This document shows, piece by piece, positions 28,597 through 37,863 of a DNA stretch of 64,000 bases. Below the pieces are notes generated by a model. The model did not search any database. It had not been told where the DNA came from and worked only from the letters and a program-made list of their open reading frames with translations. Origin of the DNA: Methanocaldococcus lauensis. Lineage in GTDB: Archaea; AGJL01; Methanococci; Methanococcales; Methanocaldococcaceae. Position 1 is the stretch's first letter, and every line of letters starts with the position of its first letter. The stretch is taken from positions 1 through 64,000 of the forward strand of contig NZ_LR792632.1 of the NCBI RefSeq assembly GCF_902827225.1, read 5' to 3'. The translations under genes and the position numbers were made by a program.

Positions 28597-28857
28597 TTAG
28601 TAGAATCTTAAAACTACCCTTTTATTTTGTGTAGTATGTACTACCTCTAAAATGTCTTCTAATATACTTTCGAGGTCTAACTCAATAATCCCAAATTTTT
28701 TATTGAGTATCCTTAAAAATCCTTCATCATAGTGTAATAATTTTCCCTCAACATGAACTCTACCAAAGTATATTTCAACATACTCTCCATAATCAATATT
28801 CTCAAAGTAATCAAAGATTTCTTCAGGATTTTTAATGTCAATAAATTCTTCAATCAT
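28597..28857 (-). CDS. Small acidic protein of unknown function (DUF2097-like)
   Basis: 86 residues, acidic, with predicted beta strands (VEIYFGRVHVEGKLLHY) that could make a small barrel. I think it belongs to a methanogen-restricted small family such as DUF2097, but I am not sure. It lies 15 bases downstream of the NMN adenylyltransferase on the same strand with GAGGTT before the ATG, so it is likely in that operon. Confidence 0.65.
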   Translation of the reverse strand: MIEEFIDIKNPEEIFDYFENIDYGEYVEIYFGRVHVEGKLLHYDEGFLRILNKKFGIIELDLESILEDILEVVHTTQNKRVVLRFY

Positions 28858-28872
28858 AATATTAACCTCATT

Positions 28873-29412
<540 letters not shown>

Positions 29413-29459
29413 TTAATATAAAATAACTAAAATAAAAAATAAAAGAGGAATCATTAAAT

Positions 29460-32400
29460 TTACTCTTTTTCTAAGTAAGATTTTCTAATAAAGTTCAATA
29501 TTACTTTCTGCTCAGTTCTTGCTACTACTCTTCTTATTGTTTCTACAGCGTCAATATTTGCCGATACACTGTCAATTCCCCACTCTACTAATTTCTCAAC
29601 TATGTGAGGTCTACTACCAGCTTGCCCACATATTGATGTTTTTATTCCATGTTTCTTACAAGTTTTTATAACATACTCCACCAATTTTAATACAGCAGGA
29701 TGATCTTCTTTATAGTATTTTGAAACTAACTCGTTGTTTCTATCTATTGCTATTGTGTATTGTGTTAAATCATTAGTTCCTAAACTTACAAAGTTAATTC
29801 CCTCTTTTATAAAGTCCTCAATGATTAAAGCTGCAGCTGGAGTTTCAACCATAATTCCAAATGGAATATCTTTTCCTAATTCTAAACCAACATCTCTTGC
29901 AATTTCTTTAACTTTTTTAACTTCATCAGGATGAGTAACTAATGGAATCATGATTTCTATATTCTTATAACCTTCCTCTCTCAATCTCTTAATAGCCTTT
30001 AACTCACATTTTAAGATATCAACTTCATCTAAACCTCTTCTAATTCCTCTCCAACCTAACATAGGATTATGTTCAATAGGCTCGTTTTCTCCTCCTTCTA
30101 ATCCCCTAAATTCATCTGTTGGAGCATCTAATGTTCTATAAGTTACAGGTCTTGGATAGAATGCATCTGCTACCTTTCTAATTCCTTCCATTAATGCTTC
30201 AATTAAAGCCTCCTCTCCTTCTTCTTCTAAAATCTTTCTTGGATGCTTACCTAAACCTAAAATCATATGCTCTGCTCTTAATAAACCAACTCCATCTGCT
30301 CCTGTTGCCGCCGCTCTCTCGGCAACCTCAGGCATACTAACATTAACTTTAACCTCTGTGGCTGTAATAATTGGAACTTGTTGAACTATTGTTGTAGTAA
30401 CTTCTGATTTTTTCTCCTCTTCTACTTTTTTAATCTCCCCTTCATAAACAATTCCTTTTTCTCCATCAACTGTAACTATCATACCATCTTTTAGAATCTC
30501 TGTTGCCTTCTTTGTTCCAACAACGCATGGAGTTCCTAACTCTCTTGAAACTATAGCCGCGTGGCAATTAAATACTACTATTGGAGTGTAATTTTTAGTC
30601 CAAACTACATAGTTGTGGTCAAAGTCATTGTTTGCCTTTACAGTAATGTTATATACCTCACCATAATCTTCGTTAATTTTTGTTAATCTTATGCTATGTA
30701 TATCAGAATCTTTTATTAATTCTACTTTTTTCAATAGAGATTTTAAGCCAGTATCTACTTTTTTACACTCTTTTAAGTAGGTATATAATTTATTAACTCC
30801 AATGAATGATTTATTTTTGAAATACTTGAATAAATATCCTCTGTAATCATATTCTTTACACTCTGGAAGCATCTGAGCAATGTCAATTAATTTTGCATCA
30901 ACTTTTATCTTAGAATCAAATTCATTCAATTTTTCAATTGAAATTCTTTTAGTTTTTGATAGTATTTTTTCAATGTTGTTCTTTATTGATATAACTGCGG
31001 TTTTTGTATCTTTTTTGACTCTCATTCTTGGTATTGCTCCAATTCTATACAACGCTAAAATAATTCCTTCAATTTTCTTTTTATGTTCTACATTTTCATA
31101 TATCTCTAATCTACTTCTGCTTATACAACCATCACCATCAACATAACCTGCTAAGAAATCTATTAACTCACTTTCTGTTGCATATAATGGAATTGTATTA
31201 ATGTTATCTTCAACATGCCCCAATATTTCTGATGGCTGTTTTTTACTTGTTTGATATTCTACAACTCCATTTCTTACATTTGAAAATGGTCTAAATTCTC
31301 CATTTATATGTTTAATATCCTCTAAAACTTTATTTATAAACTCTCTTTTTTCTTCTGTATTTTTCTGAGTAAATCTCACTCTGAAAGGTCTTCCATCTTT
31401 TTTCCTTACTATGTGACCATCTGATAAAATTGCTCCACACAAATACATTATATCAGATAGAGTTTCATATTTCTCCTCAATCATTGGAATATAGTCAATG
31501 CTTAACACTGAGTAGTTGTTATTTATTACATCCTCCAATGGTATTTTTTGCAATCCTCCATCTTTAAATATTGGAAACTTATGGTCTGGTGTTATCTTTA
31601 TAGTATCTGTTGTTTTCTTGTTCTTTCTATATACTCCAACTTCATACCTAACAGCAGTCCTTACCTGTGCGTCAATAACCTCCTTCCATTCAGTTTTTAA
31701 TGTTTTGGAATTTAATCCCAACACTTTTAATTTTTCTCCTTTTTTAACTAATTTATAGATATCTTTTATTTTCATAAAGCCTCTGTCTGTAAGTATTTTT
31801 GCATCTCCCTCTATACAGGTCAATCCACCCTCATCTGTTATTATTGCTGCAGCCTTTTTCATTGCTGGAACCATATCTGGTGTAGTCATTTTTGTCACTA
31901 ATATGTCTCCTTCTTTAACTTTATCTATCTCTTTTACATCCATAATTATCTTAACTGGTCCCGTAGCAATTCCTGGGGAGGCACCAATACCCTTCAACAA
32001 TATTTTACTTTCAATATCCTCTTCTGAAACAGTCTTTTTTTCTTTTTTACCTTTCTTCAATGTAGTTATTGGTCTTGCCTGAACCATATAGAATTTGCCT
32101 TTTTCATAAGCCCATTCAACATCCATTGGCTTTTTATAATGATTCTCAATATTTATACCAATTTTAGCGAGTTCTTTTATTTCATCATCTGTTAAAACCT
32201 GCTTTTCTTTCATATCCTCAGGAACATCAACTATTTTTGTTTCTCCTTTTTCATCCTTAACAAACATTATTTCCTTTCTTGCTATGTATTTATCAATAAT
32301 CTCCAAAGTTTTCTTATTGACTATGTATGTGTCTGGAGAAACAGAACCACTTACAACTCCTTCCCCTAAACCCCAAGCTGCCTCTATAACTAACTCATCG

Positions 32401-33017
32401 TAGTTTTCTGTTATTGGATTAACGGTAAACATAACTCCTGCCTTTTCAGAATTGACTAATTTTTGGACAACAACAGCTAACGCTACTTTAAAGTGATCAA
32501 ATCCTTTCTGTTCTCTATAAAAAATAGCTCTTGGTGTAAATAATGATGAAAAACACTTTTGAACATATTTAACTACATTCTCTGCTCCTTTTATATTCAA
32601 ATAAGTGTCTTGCTGTCCTGCAAAACTTGCATCTGGCAAATCTTCTGCAGTTGCTGAACTTCTCACAGCAACAGTTACATCTTCTTCATTACAAATCTCT
32701 GACAATTTGTTGTATGCTTCAATTATAGCAAGTTTTAAATCATCTGGCATTTCTACCTCTTCAAACATCTTCCTAATTTTTTCTGAAGCTTCATTTAACT
32801 TATCTGTATCGTTGATATCTAAATTTTTTAAAATCTCTTTTATTTTGTCAATTAAACCAGTTTCTTTTATAAAGTATCTGTAAGCATCAGCAGTAACTAC
32901 GAATGCTGGAGGTACTGGTAAACCAGCGTTCCACATTTCTCCTAATGAAGCCCCTTTTCCTCCTGCTATATCAACATCTTTATTTGAAAGTTCATCTAAC
33001 CATGCGATAAATTTCAT
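29460..33017 (-). CDS. ppsA: Phosphoenolpyruvate synthase with intein
   Basis: Pyruvate, water dikinase, the entry into gluconeogenesis, encoded as 1185 residues including a 417-residue intein; the mature enzyme would be 768 residues, the normal size. The ATP-grasp domain is at the start (GGKGASLGEMWNAGLPVPPA), the swivelling domain carries the phospho-His in T-CHAAIVSRELG, and the PEP/pyruvate-binding barrel follows with GTNDLTQYTIAIDRN and CGQAG. The intein splits Thr-400 from the Cys-His of the catalytic motif. Preceded by GGGGATAGAAA. Confidence 0.96.
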   Translation of the reverse strand: MKFIAWLDELSNKDVDIAGGKGASLGEMWNAGLPVPPAFVVTADAYRYFIKETGLIDKIKEILKNLDINDTDKLNEASEKIRKMFEEVEMPDDLKLAIIEAYNKLSEICNEEDVTVAVRSSATAEDLPDASFAGQQDTYLNIKGAENVVKYVQKCFSSLFTPRAIFYREQKGFDHFKVALAVVVQKLVNSEKAGVMFTVNPITENYDELVIEAAWGLGEGVVSGSVSPDTYIVNKKTLEIIDKYIARKEIMFVKDEKGETKIVDVPEDMKEKQVLTDDEIKELAKIGINIENHYKKPMDVEWAYEKGKFYMVQARPITTLKKGKKEKKTVSEEDIESKILLKGIGASPGIATGPVKIIMDVKEIDKVKEGDILVTKMTTPDMVPAMKKAAAIITDEGGLTCIEGDAKILTDRGFMKIKDIYKLVKKGEKLKVLGLNSKTLKTEWKEVIDAQVRTAVRYEVGVYRKNKKTTDTIKITPDHKFPIFKDGGLQKIPLEDVINNNYSVLSIDYIPMIEEKYETLSDIMYLCGAILSDGHIVRKKDGRPFRVRFTQKNTEEKREFINKVLEDIKHINGEFRPFSNVRNGVVEYQTSKKQPSEILGHVEDNINTIPLYATESELIDFLAGYVDGDGCISRSRLEIYENVEHKKKIEGIILALYRIGAIPRMRVKKDTKTAVISIKNNIEKILSKTKRISIEKLNEFDSKIKVDAKLIDIAQMLPECKEYDYRGYLFKYFKNKSFIGVNKLYTYLKECKKVDTGLKSLLKKVELIKDSDIHSIRLTKINEDYGEVYNITVKANNDFDHNYVVWTKNYTPIVVFNCHAAIVSRELGTPCVVGTKKATEILKDGMIVTVDGEKGIVYEGEIKKVEEEKKSEVTTTIVQQVPIITATEVKVNVSMPEVAERAAATGADGVGLLRAEHMILGLGKHPRKILEEEGEEALIEALMEGIRKVADAFYPRPVTYRTLDAPTDEFRGLEGGENEPIEHNPMLGWRGIRRGLDEVDILKCELKAIKRLREEGYKNIEIMIPLVTHPDEVKKVKEIARDVGLELGKDIPFGIMVETPAAALIIEDFIKEGINFVSLGTNDLTQYTIAIDRNNELVSKYYKEDHPAVLKLVEYVIKTCKKHGIKTSICGQAGSRPHIVEKLVEWGIDSVSANIDAVETIRRVVARTEQKVILNFIRKSYLEKE
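30567..31817 (-). other. Intein in PEP synthase with LAGLIDADG endonuclease domain
   Basis: Protein-splicing element at residues 401-817 of PpsA. It starts with Cys in CIEGDAKILTDRG (block A), has the TPDH motif (block B) near intein residue 76, two LAGLIDADG-type helices (LCGAILSDG near 127 and FLAGYVDGDG near 221-230), and ends VVFN just before the extein Cys-His-Ala. The usual penultimate His is Phe here. The M. jannaschii PEP synthase is known to carry an intein, and the size here is close to what I recall for it. The acidic residues of both helices look intact, so homing activity may persist. Confidence 0.95.
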
Positions 33018-33133
33018 TTTCTATCCCCTTTTTAATGTTATATAAATTATTTCTATAATTAAAGAATTATATAAACTTTTTATTTCTATAAATTTAAATA
33101 TATTGATTCAAAATATAATAAAAAATAGTTAAT

Positions 33134-33658
33134 TTAAAATTTGAGCAACTCTTTTCCTTGCTCAACAACGATTTTACAAGGCATTGGTAATTTCATTGCC
33201 GCTCTTCTTAATGCTTCCTTAGCATCTTGGAATTTATCAGGATTAACCCAGACAGTCATTACTGGTTGTCCTTCTTTAACTCTTGCAGCTGTTCCAATTG
33301 GCTTTCCAAATGCCAATCTCATACCGTCTGAAATTCTATCTGCCCCAGCTCCTGTAGCCATCTTGTGTTCTCTTAAAATTTGGTGTGGATAGACTCTAAT
33401 CTGGAATTTGTATCCTAATCTTCCACATTTCTTTGTTAAATATTTGTTTGCCGCAACTCTCGCAGCCTCTAAAGCATTGTGTCTTATTTGAATAGGTTTT
33501 GTAGATACTAAATTAACTTTAACTGGAAAATCTGCAGATAAATTACCCATTATGTAATGAACTACTTTTGGTTGTGGAACCCCTTTAACATACTCTTTTC
33601 TTGTGTATGGTGGCTTATCTACATCTCTGTAGCATCTATTTGGTCTTAATGTAGCCAT
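33134..33658 (-). CDS. rpl10e: 50S ribosomal protein L10e (uL16)
   Basis: Large-subunit protein of 174 residues, the archaeal uL16. Typical segments are [20 protein letters not shown] at the start, [20 protein letters not shown] and [16 protein letters not shown]. The ATG at 33658 is the third-last start option and follows GGTGATGATA. It stands alone on the minus strand, upstream of ppsA with about 115 A+T-rich bases between them. Confidence 0.96.
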   Translation of the reverse strand: MATLRPNRCYRDVDKPPYTRKEYVKGVPQPKVVHYIMGNLSADFPVKVNLVSTKPIQIRHNALEAARVAANKYLTKKCGRLGYKFQIRVYPHQILREHKMATGAGADRISDGMRLAFGKPIGTAARVKEGQPVMTVWVNPDKFQDAKEALRRAAMKLPMPCKIVVEQGKELLKF

Positions 33659-33814
33659 TATCATCACCTGTTTTTTTAATCATTATTCAATAGAATAAAT
33701 TTGCTATATAAATAAATATTACTTATTTACTTTTAATTTCAAAAGAGTTTTATCTTAATATTATGTTATGCTTGACCTTATATTTTTAACATAATATTTA
33801 AACCTTACTGTTAC

Positions 33815-34498
33815 TTAAAAAATAAATCTTATAACCTTCTCAGCGACTTCTAAGATTTTTCTCATTGTTATATATGAAACTGCTTCATCGTGATATTCAA
33901 CATTTACATACTCTTCAACAATTTTAGCCCTTTTTTTTGCCAACTGTAAGGCTATAAAGTGTTCAACAGCATAACCCTCTCCAAAGTGAATATCCTTTAA
34001 TAACTCTGCCTTTATAATTCTAAATCCACATTGAACATCCCTAAAAAAATAGATTCTTTTTGCATATATAAAAACTGCCAATGAAGTTAAAATTGATGCA
34101 AAAAAATTAGAGATTCTTCTATGGAAAGGGATATGCTTATATTTTCTAACCCCAAAAACAGCATCTGCATTATATTTTTTTAATTTATTTAATAGCTTTG
34201 GAATATCCATAGGTTTATGCTGATAGTCCCCATCAACATATATAATATATCTATATTTATTTAAAGATAAAGCAAATTTTGTTCCAACTTCTATAGCCTT
34301 TGCCTTACCTAAATTTTTTTCATTTCTTATCAAATAAACTTTAATATTACAATTCTTAGCAAAATCCTCAACAACTTTTGAAGTATTATCTATAGAACCG
34401 TCATCAACTACTATAGCATCTATTTTCAACTTTTCTAAATCTTTTAAGACTTTTAAAATATTTTTCTCTTCATTATAAGCAGGAATTACTGCAATCAT
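33815..34498 (-). CDS. Glycosyltransferase family 2, dolichyl-phosphate sugar synthase-like
   Basis: Cytoplasmic-face enzyme of 227 residues with the GT-A fold: VIPAYNEEKNI near residues 4-14, VVDDGSIDNT, YVDGDYQHKP with the metal-binding Asp pair, and a C-terminal hydrophobic stretch around residue 130. It resembles dolichyl-phosphate mannose/glucose synthases, which make lipid-linked sugars for N-glycosylation. The exact sugar is unknown. It follows the membrane-protein gene of the MinD operon on the same strand. Confidence 0.85.
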   Translation of the reverse strand: MIAVIPAYNEEKNILKVLKDLEKLKIDAIVVDDGSIDNTSKVVEDFAKNCNIKVYLIRNEKNLGKAKAIEVGTKFALSLNKYRYIIYVDGDYQHKPMDIPKLLNKLKKYNADAVFGVRKYKHIPFHRRISNFFASILTSLAVFIYAKRIYFFRDVQCGFRIIKAELLKDIHFGEGYAVEHFIALQLAKKRAKIVEEYVNVEYHDEAVSYITMRKILEVAEKVIRFIF

Positions 34499-34559
34499 AA
34501 TTTATCACTATATTTAAAATTTTAAAAGAGAAAATAGTAGTAAATGTAGTAATGAAGAT

Positions 34560-35297
34560 TTACAATTTAATTATATATATTACAAAGAATCCAAATAATA
34601 CTCCTAATATTAAACCTAAAATTCCATAGAGTAATATATTATCATTCTGCTGTTGTTGTTGATATTCTATATTATTAGTATTACTATTATTATTTTTTAG
34701 GACATTTGAAGTATTTTTGCTATTATTTTCCATCTGATTTTTATTAGATATATTTATATTAATTACTTCTTTAGTTTCATTTAATGTATTCAAACTAACA
34801 TTACCCAAATTAGATATATTATTAGATACGTTGTTTGAAATAACATTATTAATTGTAGCATTACTAATAACAGTTATATTTGTTTTTGATTCAGTAGTCG
34901 TAGATAAATTTATATTGTTGTTTATTAAAGATAATATCGATATTTTTTTCAAAAATGTTCTCTTTATATAAATCCCCTCACCAAAATATTGCATTTTAAC
35001 TATTATAGTATGATTACCTGGTTTAATTGCTTTACCCTTAAAAATATAAAATATTTTAACATCTTCAGCAACTCCTGCATAGTGTAAGGTTGAATTTTTA
35101 AACGTTATAGCATCGGAATAGACTGTAACATTAAAATCCTCTATAGGATATGGAGTTCTCCACTGAAATATAACATATACTGAGTCATTAATTAAACATT
35201 TTTCTGGAACAATACTAATTTCTGGAGTATTTAGAGCATAACTAATCTCTGAAATTAAAAAGATTAAGAAGAAGAAAGCAAAAATTATTTTTTTCAT
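34560..35297 (-). CDS. Secreted, C-terminally membrane-anchored protein with Asn-rich stalk
   Basis: 245 residues, not a family I know. It has an N-terminal signal peptide (IIFAFFFLIFLISEISYA), a beta-rich domain of about 100 residues resembling an immunoglobulin-like fold (SVYVIFQWRTPYPI, KPGNHTIIVKMQY), an Asn/Ser/Thr-rich linker from about 135 to 215 with many N-glycosylation sequons, and a C-terminal helix (ILLYGILGLILGVLFGFFVI). It should sit outside the cell on a stalk. It starts three bases after the stop of the small coiled-coil protein, so it belongs to the MinD operon. Confidence 0.8.
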   Translation of the reverse strand: MKKIIFAFFFLIFLISEISYALNTPEISIVPEKCLINDSVYVIFQWRTPYPIEDFNVTVYSDAITFKNSTLHYAGVAEDVKIFYIFKGKAIKPGNHTIIVKMQYFGEGIYIKRTFLKKISILSLINNNINLSTTTESKTNITVISNATINNVISNNVSNNISNLGNVSLNTLNETKEVININISNKNQMENNSKNTSNVLKNNNSNTNNIEYQQQQQNDNILLYGILGLILGVLFGFFVIYIIKL

Positions 35298-35299
35298 AT

Positions 35300-35479
35300 T
35301 TATCCCTCAATTTTTAATTTTCTCAACCTCTCGTTTAGTTTCTCAACCTCCTCTTTTGTTAATCTTGTAGCTCTTTTAACATTTTCTAATTCTTTCTGTA
35401 GTTGTATTACTTTAATACCCAATATTATGTTTAAAAGTAAGCTAATAAATACGATAACATATAATATCGTCAGATCCAT
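35300..35479 (-). CDS. Small membrane protein with coiled coil
   Basis: 59 residues, found by reading the gap between its neighbours. One transmembrane helix (LTILYVIVFISLLLNIILGI) is followed by a charged heptad-like tail (VIQLQKELENVK...LTKEEVEKLNERLRKL) predicted to be a cytoplasmic coiled coil. It starts two bases after the minD stop, and its stop is two bases before the next start, so all three are one transcript. I infer a membrane partner for the MinD-like ATPase, as small anchors often are, but no family is known to me. Confidence 0.8.
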   Translation of the reverse strand: MDLTILYVIVFISLLLNIILGIKVIQLQKELENVKRATRLTKEEVEKLNERLRKLKIEG

Positions 35480-35481
35480 TA

Positions 35482-36264
35482 TTATCTCCCCCCAAACAAT
35501 CCTTTAAGGAACCTTGAGATAAAGGTTTCTTTTTTCTGCTTAATTTTTGCTTCATACTTAACTCCAATTAATTTTGCGGCAATTTCCATAATTGCCTGAG
35601 CTGCTGGAGAGTCAGGATATAATATAACTAAAGGAGTTCCAAACGCCGCCGCTTTTCTAACATGTGGATCTTCTGGAACAACGCCAATAACAGGAACTTC
35701 TAAAATAGTTTCTATTGCCTTAACACTCAACTCAGTACTCTCATTAGAAACTCTGTTAACAATAGCTCCTATAATATCTGTTCCTAATCTTCTTGTGATT
35801 GCTATAATCTTCAAAGCATCAGATATTGAAGATATTTCAGGGTTTACTACAACTATTAAACCATCTGCTGATGATATAGCAATTAATGTCTCTTTTCCAA
35901 TACCCGCTGGACAGTCAATAATCAATATGTCAACTAAATCATGTATAGTCTTTAAAACTTCTTCTAATTTTTCTGGATTAGCTCTCCTAAACTTTTCTAA
36001 GGATATACCTGCTGGAATAACTAAAACTCCTTCAGGACCTTCATAAATAGCGTCTTTAATATGTGCCTTACCTGCCAAAACATCGTTTAATGTAATTGGC
36101 TTTCCTTCCAAACCCATAATTAATTCTAAGTTTGCCATTGCTATATCTGCATCTAAAACAGCGACTTTTTTTCCAAATTTTGCCATAGCCACAGCAAGAT
36201 TAGCCGCAATTGTAGTTTTTCCAGTTCCACCCTTTCCAGAAGCTATTGCAATAGCTATTGCCAT
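35482..36264 (-). CDS. minD: MinD/ParA-like ATPase
   Basis: Deviant-Walker ATPase of 260 residues: KGGTGKTTIAAN near residues 11-22, DADIAMANLELIMG, IIDCPAGIG, and a C-terminal basic amphipathic stretch (RFLKGLFGG) that could be a membrane-targeting sequence. Archaeal MinD homologues position surface machinery or other polar structures rather than FtsZ; no MinC or MinE is present. The ATG at 36264 follows GTGACATTA. It heads an operon with a small coiled-coil membrane protein, a stalked surface protein and perhaps the glycosyltransferase. Confidence 0.92.
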   Translation of the reverse strand: MAIAIAIASGKGGTGKTTIAANLAVAMAKFGKKVAVLDADIAMANLELIMGLEGKPITLNDVLAGKAHIKDAIYEGPEGVLVIPAGISLEKFRRANPEKLEEVLKTIHDLVDILIIDCPAGIGKETLIAISSADGLIVVVNPEISSISDALKIIAITRRLGTDIIGAIVNRVSNESTELSVKAIETILEVPVIGVVPEDPHVRKAAAFGTPLVILYPDSPAAQAIMEIAAKLIGVKYEAKIKQKKETFISRFLKGLFGGR

Positions 36265-36377
36265 TAATGTCACCTTTTACTAAGCTCTATAATTTAAAAA
36301 GTTACAAAAATATATACCACTTTAATTTACTAATGTAATAATTAGTATATAACTTTAATCATTAGTCATGTGGTTAT

Positions 36378-37262
36378 TCAAAATTTGTAACAAATTATAT
36401 AATTTGTCATTACTTTTTTATCAGTTCCTTTTATTCTCATATCTCCGTTTTCTATCACTACTATGTCACCATCTTTAAAATCTCCTTCGACTTCTATTAC
36501 TTTAAATACATTTGGGTTAGGATCTATTTTGTTTATGGCTATATAATCATCATAAAGATGTAGTTTTCCATCTTTAATACATCCGATTTCTCCATTTTTT
36601 ACAATTCTATTAACTATAGTCATAACCTTTCCAAAGTCAATTAACTGTTGTCTTAATTGGTCTCTATATTTAAATAATTCTTCTATGTCCTTCTTAATAA
36701 TTTCCTCAAAATTTTCTTCATATTTATTTACACTATATATATCATACTCTTTACTTAGTGTGGGATTCCACTTAAATTTTTCAAAAATATTTTTTATAGT
36801 TTCTTCAATACTTTCTAATGGCATCATTGGGAAAAGTTTAGCAGTTTTTTTTAGTTCTTCCTCAACTTTCTTTTTTAAAAATTTATTTCCAAAAACGACA
36901 ATTCCAAAGCCTTCTTTTATTATTTGATTTGTAACTTCATCATTTAAAATTTCTAAAATTGCACATTTTCCTTTAGTAGCATAAACTCTCCTTCTTTTTG
37001 CCTCTATTCCCAAACTTCTAACTTCTCCGACAACAACTGAATCAGATAATTTTCTAACTTTTTCTCTATTATCTTCAATTATAATTTTTATATTAAGTTT
37101 TTCAGCCAACTTATATAGATCTTCTTCTGATTTTATTTCTCCATTGTATAATTTTTCTTCTAATAATTTTCTATTTTGTTCATTGCCCCTAAAAAATATT
37201 TGTCTTCGATCGCCTCCAATAACAGCCCCGTTATTTCCATAATAACATATTATTAATGTCAT
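36378..37262 (-). CDS. DUF2121-like protein, possible Ntn-hydrolase fold
   Basis: 294 residues, conserved in methanogens, function not established. The start [20 protein letters not shown] resembles the first strands of proteasome beta subunits: a Thr right after the initiator Met, then G-AVIGGDRR where proteasomes have the catalytic-site Asp and Arg/Lys. If Met is removed, Thr would be N-terminal as in Ntn hydrolases. The rest is charged and helical with a C-terminal [20 protein letters not shown] beta segment. Lies between minD and the divergent nikR. Confidence 0.75.
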   Translation of the reverse strand: MTLIICYYGNNGAVIGGDRRQIFFRGNEQNRKLLEEKLYNGEIKSEEDLYKLAEKLNIKIIIEDNREKVRKLSDSVVVGEVRSLGIEAKRRRVYATKGKCAILEILNDEVTNQIIKEGFGIVVFGNKFLKKKVEEELKKTAKLFPMMPLESIEETIKNIFEKFKWNPTLSKEYDIYSVNKYEENFEEIIKKDIEELFKYRDQLRQQLIDFGKVMTIVNRIVKNGEIGCIKDGKLHLYDDYIAINKIDPNPNVFKVIEVEGDFKDGDIVVIENGDMRIKGTDKKVMTNYIICYKF

Positions 37263-37273
37263 TTTTTCACCAT

Positions 37274-37292
37274 AATTATTACTTAAAAATTT
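37274..37292 (+). repeat. 19-bp direct repeat, copy 1
   Basis: AATTATTACTTAAAAATTT occurs here, just upstream of the DUF2121-like gene, and again exactly at 37401-37419 next to the nikR start. Being in both flanks of a divergent promoter region it could be a regulator site, though it is A+T-rich. Confidence 0.5.
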
Positions 37293-37394
37293 CTAAAATT
37301 TAAGTTTAACTCTCTATATGTATTTTTTGAAATCGTTTATTAATAATCCCTTAGTATTATTGTCATAGTTAATCTTATATATTAGTTATTAAAT

Positions 37395-37410
37395 AGTAAT
37401 AATTATTACT
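37395..37410. promoter_or_regulatory. 16-bp perfect palindrome before nikR
   Basis: AGTAATAATTATTACT lies 22 bases before the nikR ATG and overlaps the second 19-bp direct repeat (37401-37419). NikR proteins bind spaced palindromes and often control themselves; this is a candidate autoregulatory operator. Confidence 0.4.
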
Positions 37411-37432
37411 TAAAAATTTTATGAGGGGGATT

Positions 37433-37858
37433 ATGACTGAGATGGATAGAATAAGTATATCTCTCCCAACAAAACTCTTACAAGAATTTGATGAAATAAT
37501 TGCTGAGAGAGGATATGCAAGTAGAAGTGAAGCTATTAGGGATGCTATTAGAGATTATATAATAAAACACAAGTGGATACACAGTCTAGAGGGAGAAAGA
37601 GCGGGGAGTATTAGCGTAATTTATAATCACCATGAGTCTGATGTTATGGAAAAAATTACTGAGATTCAACATGAATATACCGATATTATCGTTGCCACTT
37701 TGCATTTACACTTAGACCATGACCACTGTTTGGAGTCTATATTAGTTAGAGGAGATGCTAAAAGAATTAGAGAATTAACAGATAAATTAACAGCCTTAAA
37801 AGGAGTTAAACAAGTTAAATTAAGTGTTATGGTTCCAGGAGGATATATTCCTGAATAA
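37433..37858 (+). CDS. nikR: Nickel-responsive regulator NikR
   Basis: Ribbon-helix-helix transcription factor of 141 residues. The DNA-binding part is RISISLPTKLLQEFDEI to EAIRDAIRDYI (residues 5-45). The C-terminal ACT-like domain has the nickel ligands: H in NHHESDVM and the HLHLDHDHC cluster near residues 88-96. Nickel is needed here for F430, hydrogenases and CODH/ACS. The ATG at 37433 follows GAGGGGGATT; an ATG at 37421 has no ribosome-binding site. Confidence 0.95.
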   Translation: MTEMDRISISLPTKLLQEFDEIIAERGYASRSEAIRDAIRDYIIKHKWIHSLEGERAGSISVIYNHHESDVMEKITEIQHEYTDIIVATLHLHLDHDHCLESILVRGDAKRIRELTDKLTALKGVKQVKLSVMVPGGYIPE

Positions 37859-37863
37859 ATATA

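Noticed and set aside
29460..33017. Oversized PEP synthase as a novel multidomain enzyme
   Set aside because: The extra 417 residues are an intein with splice motifs and LAGLIDADG helices.
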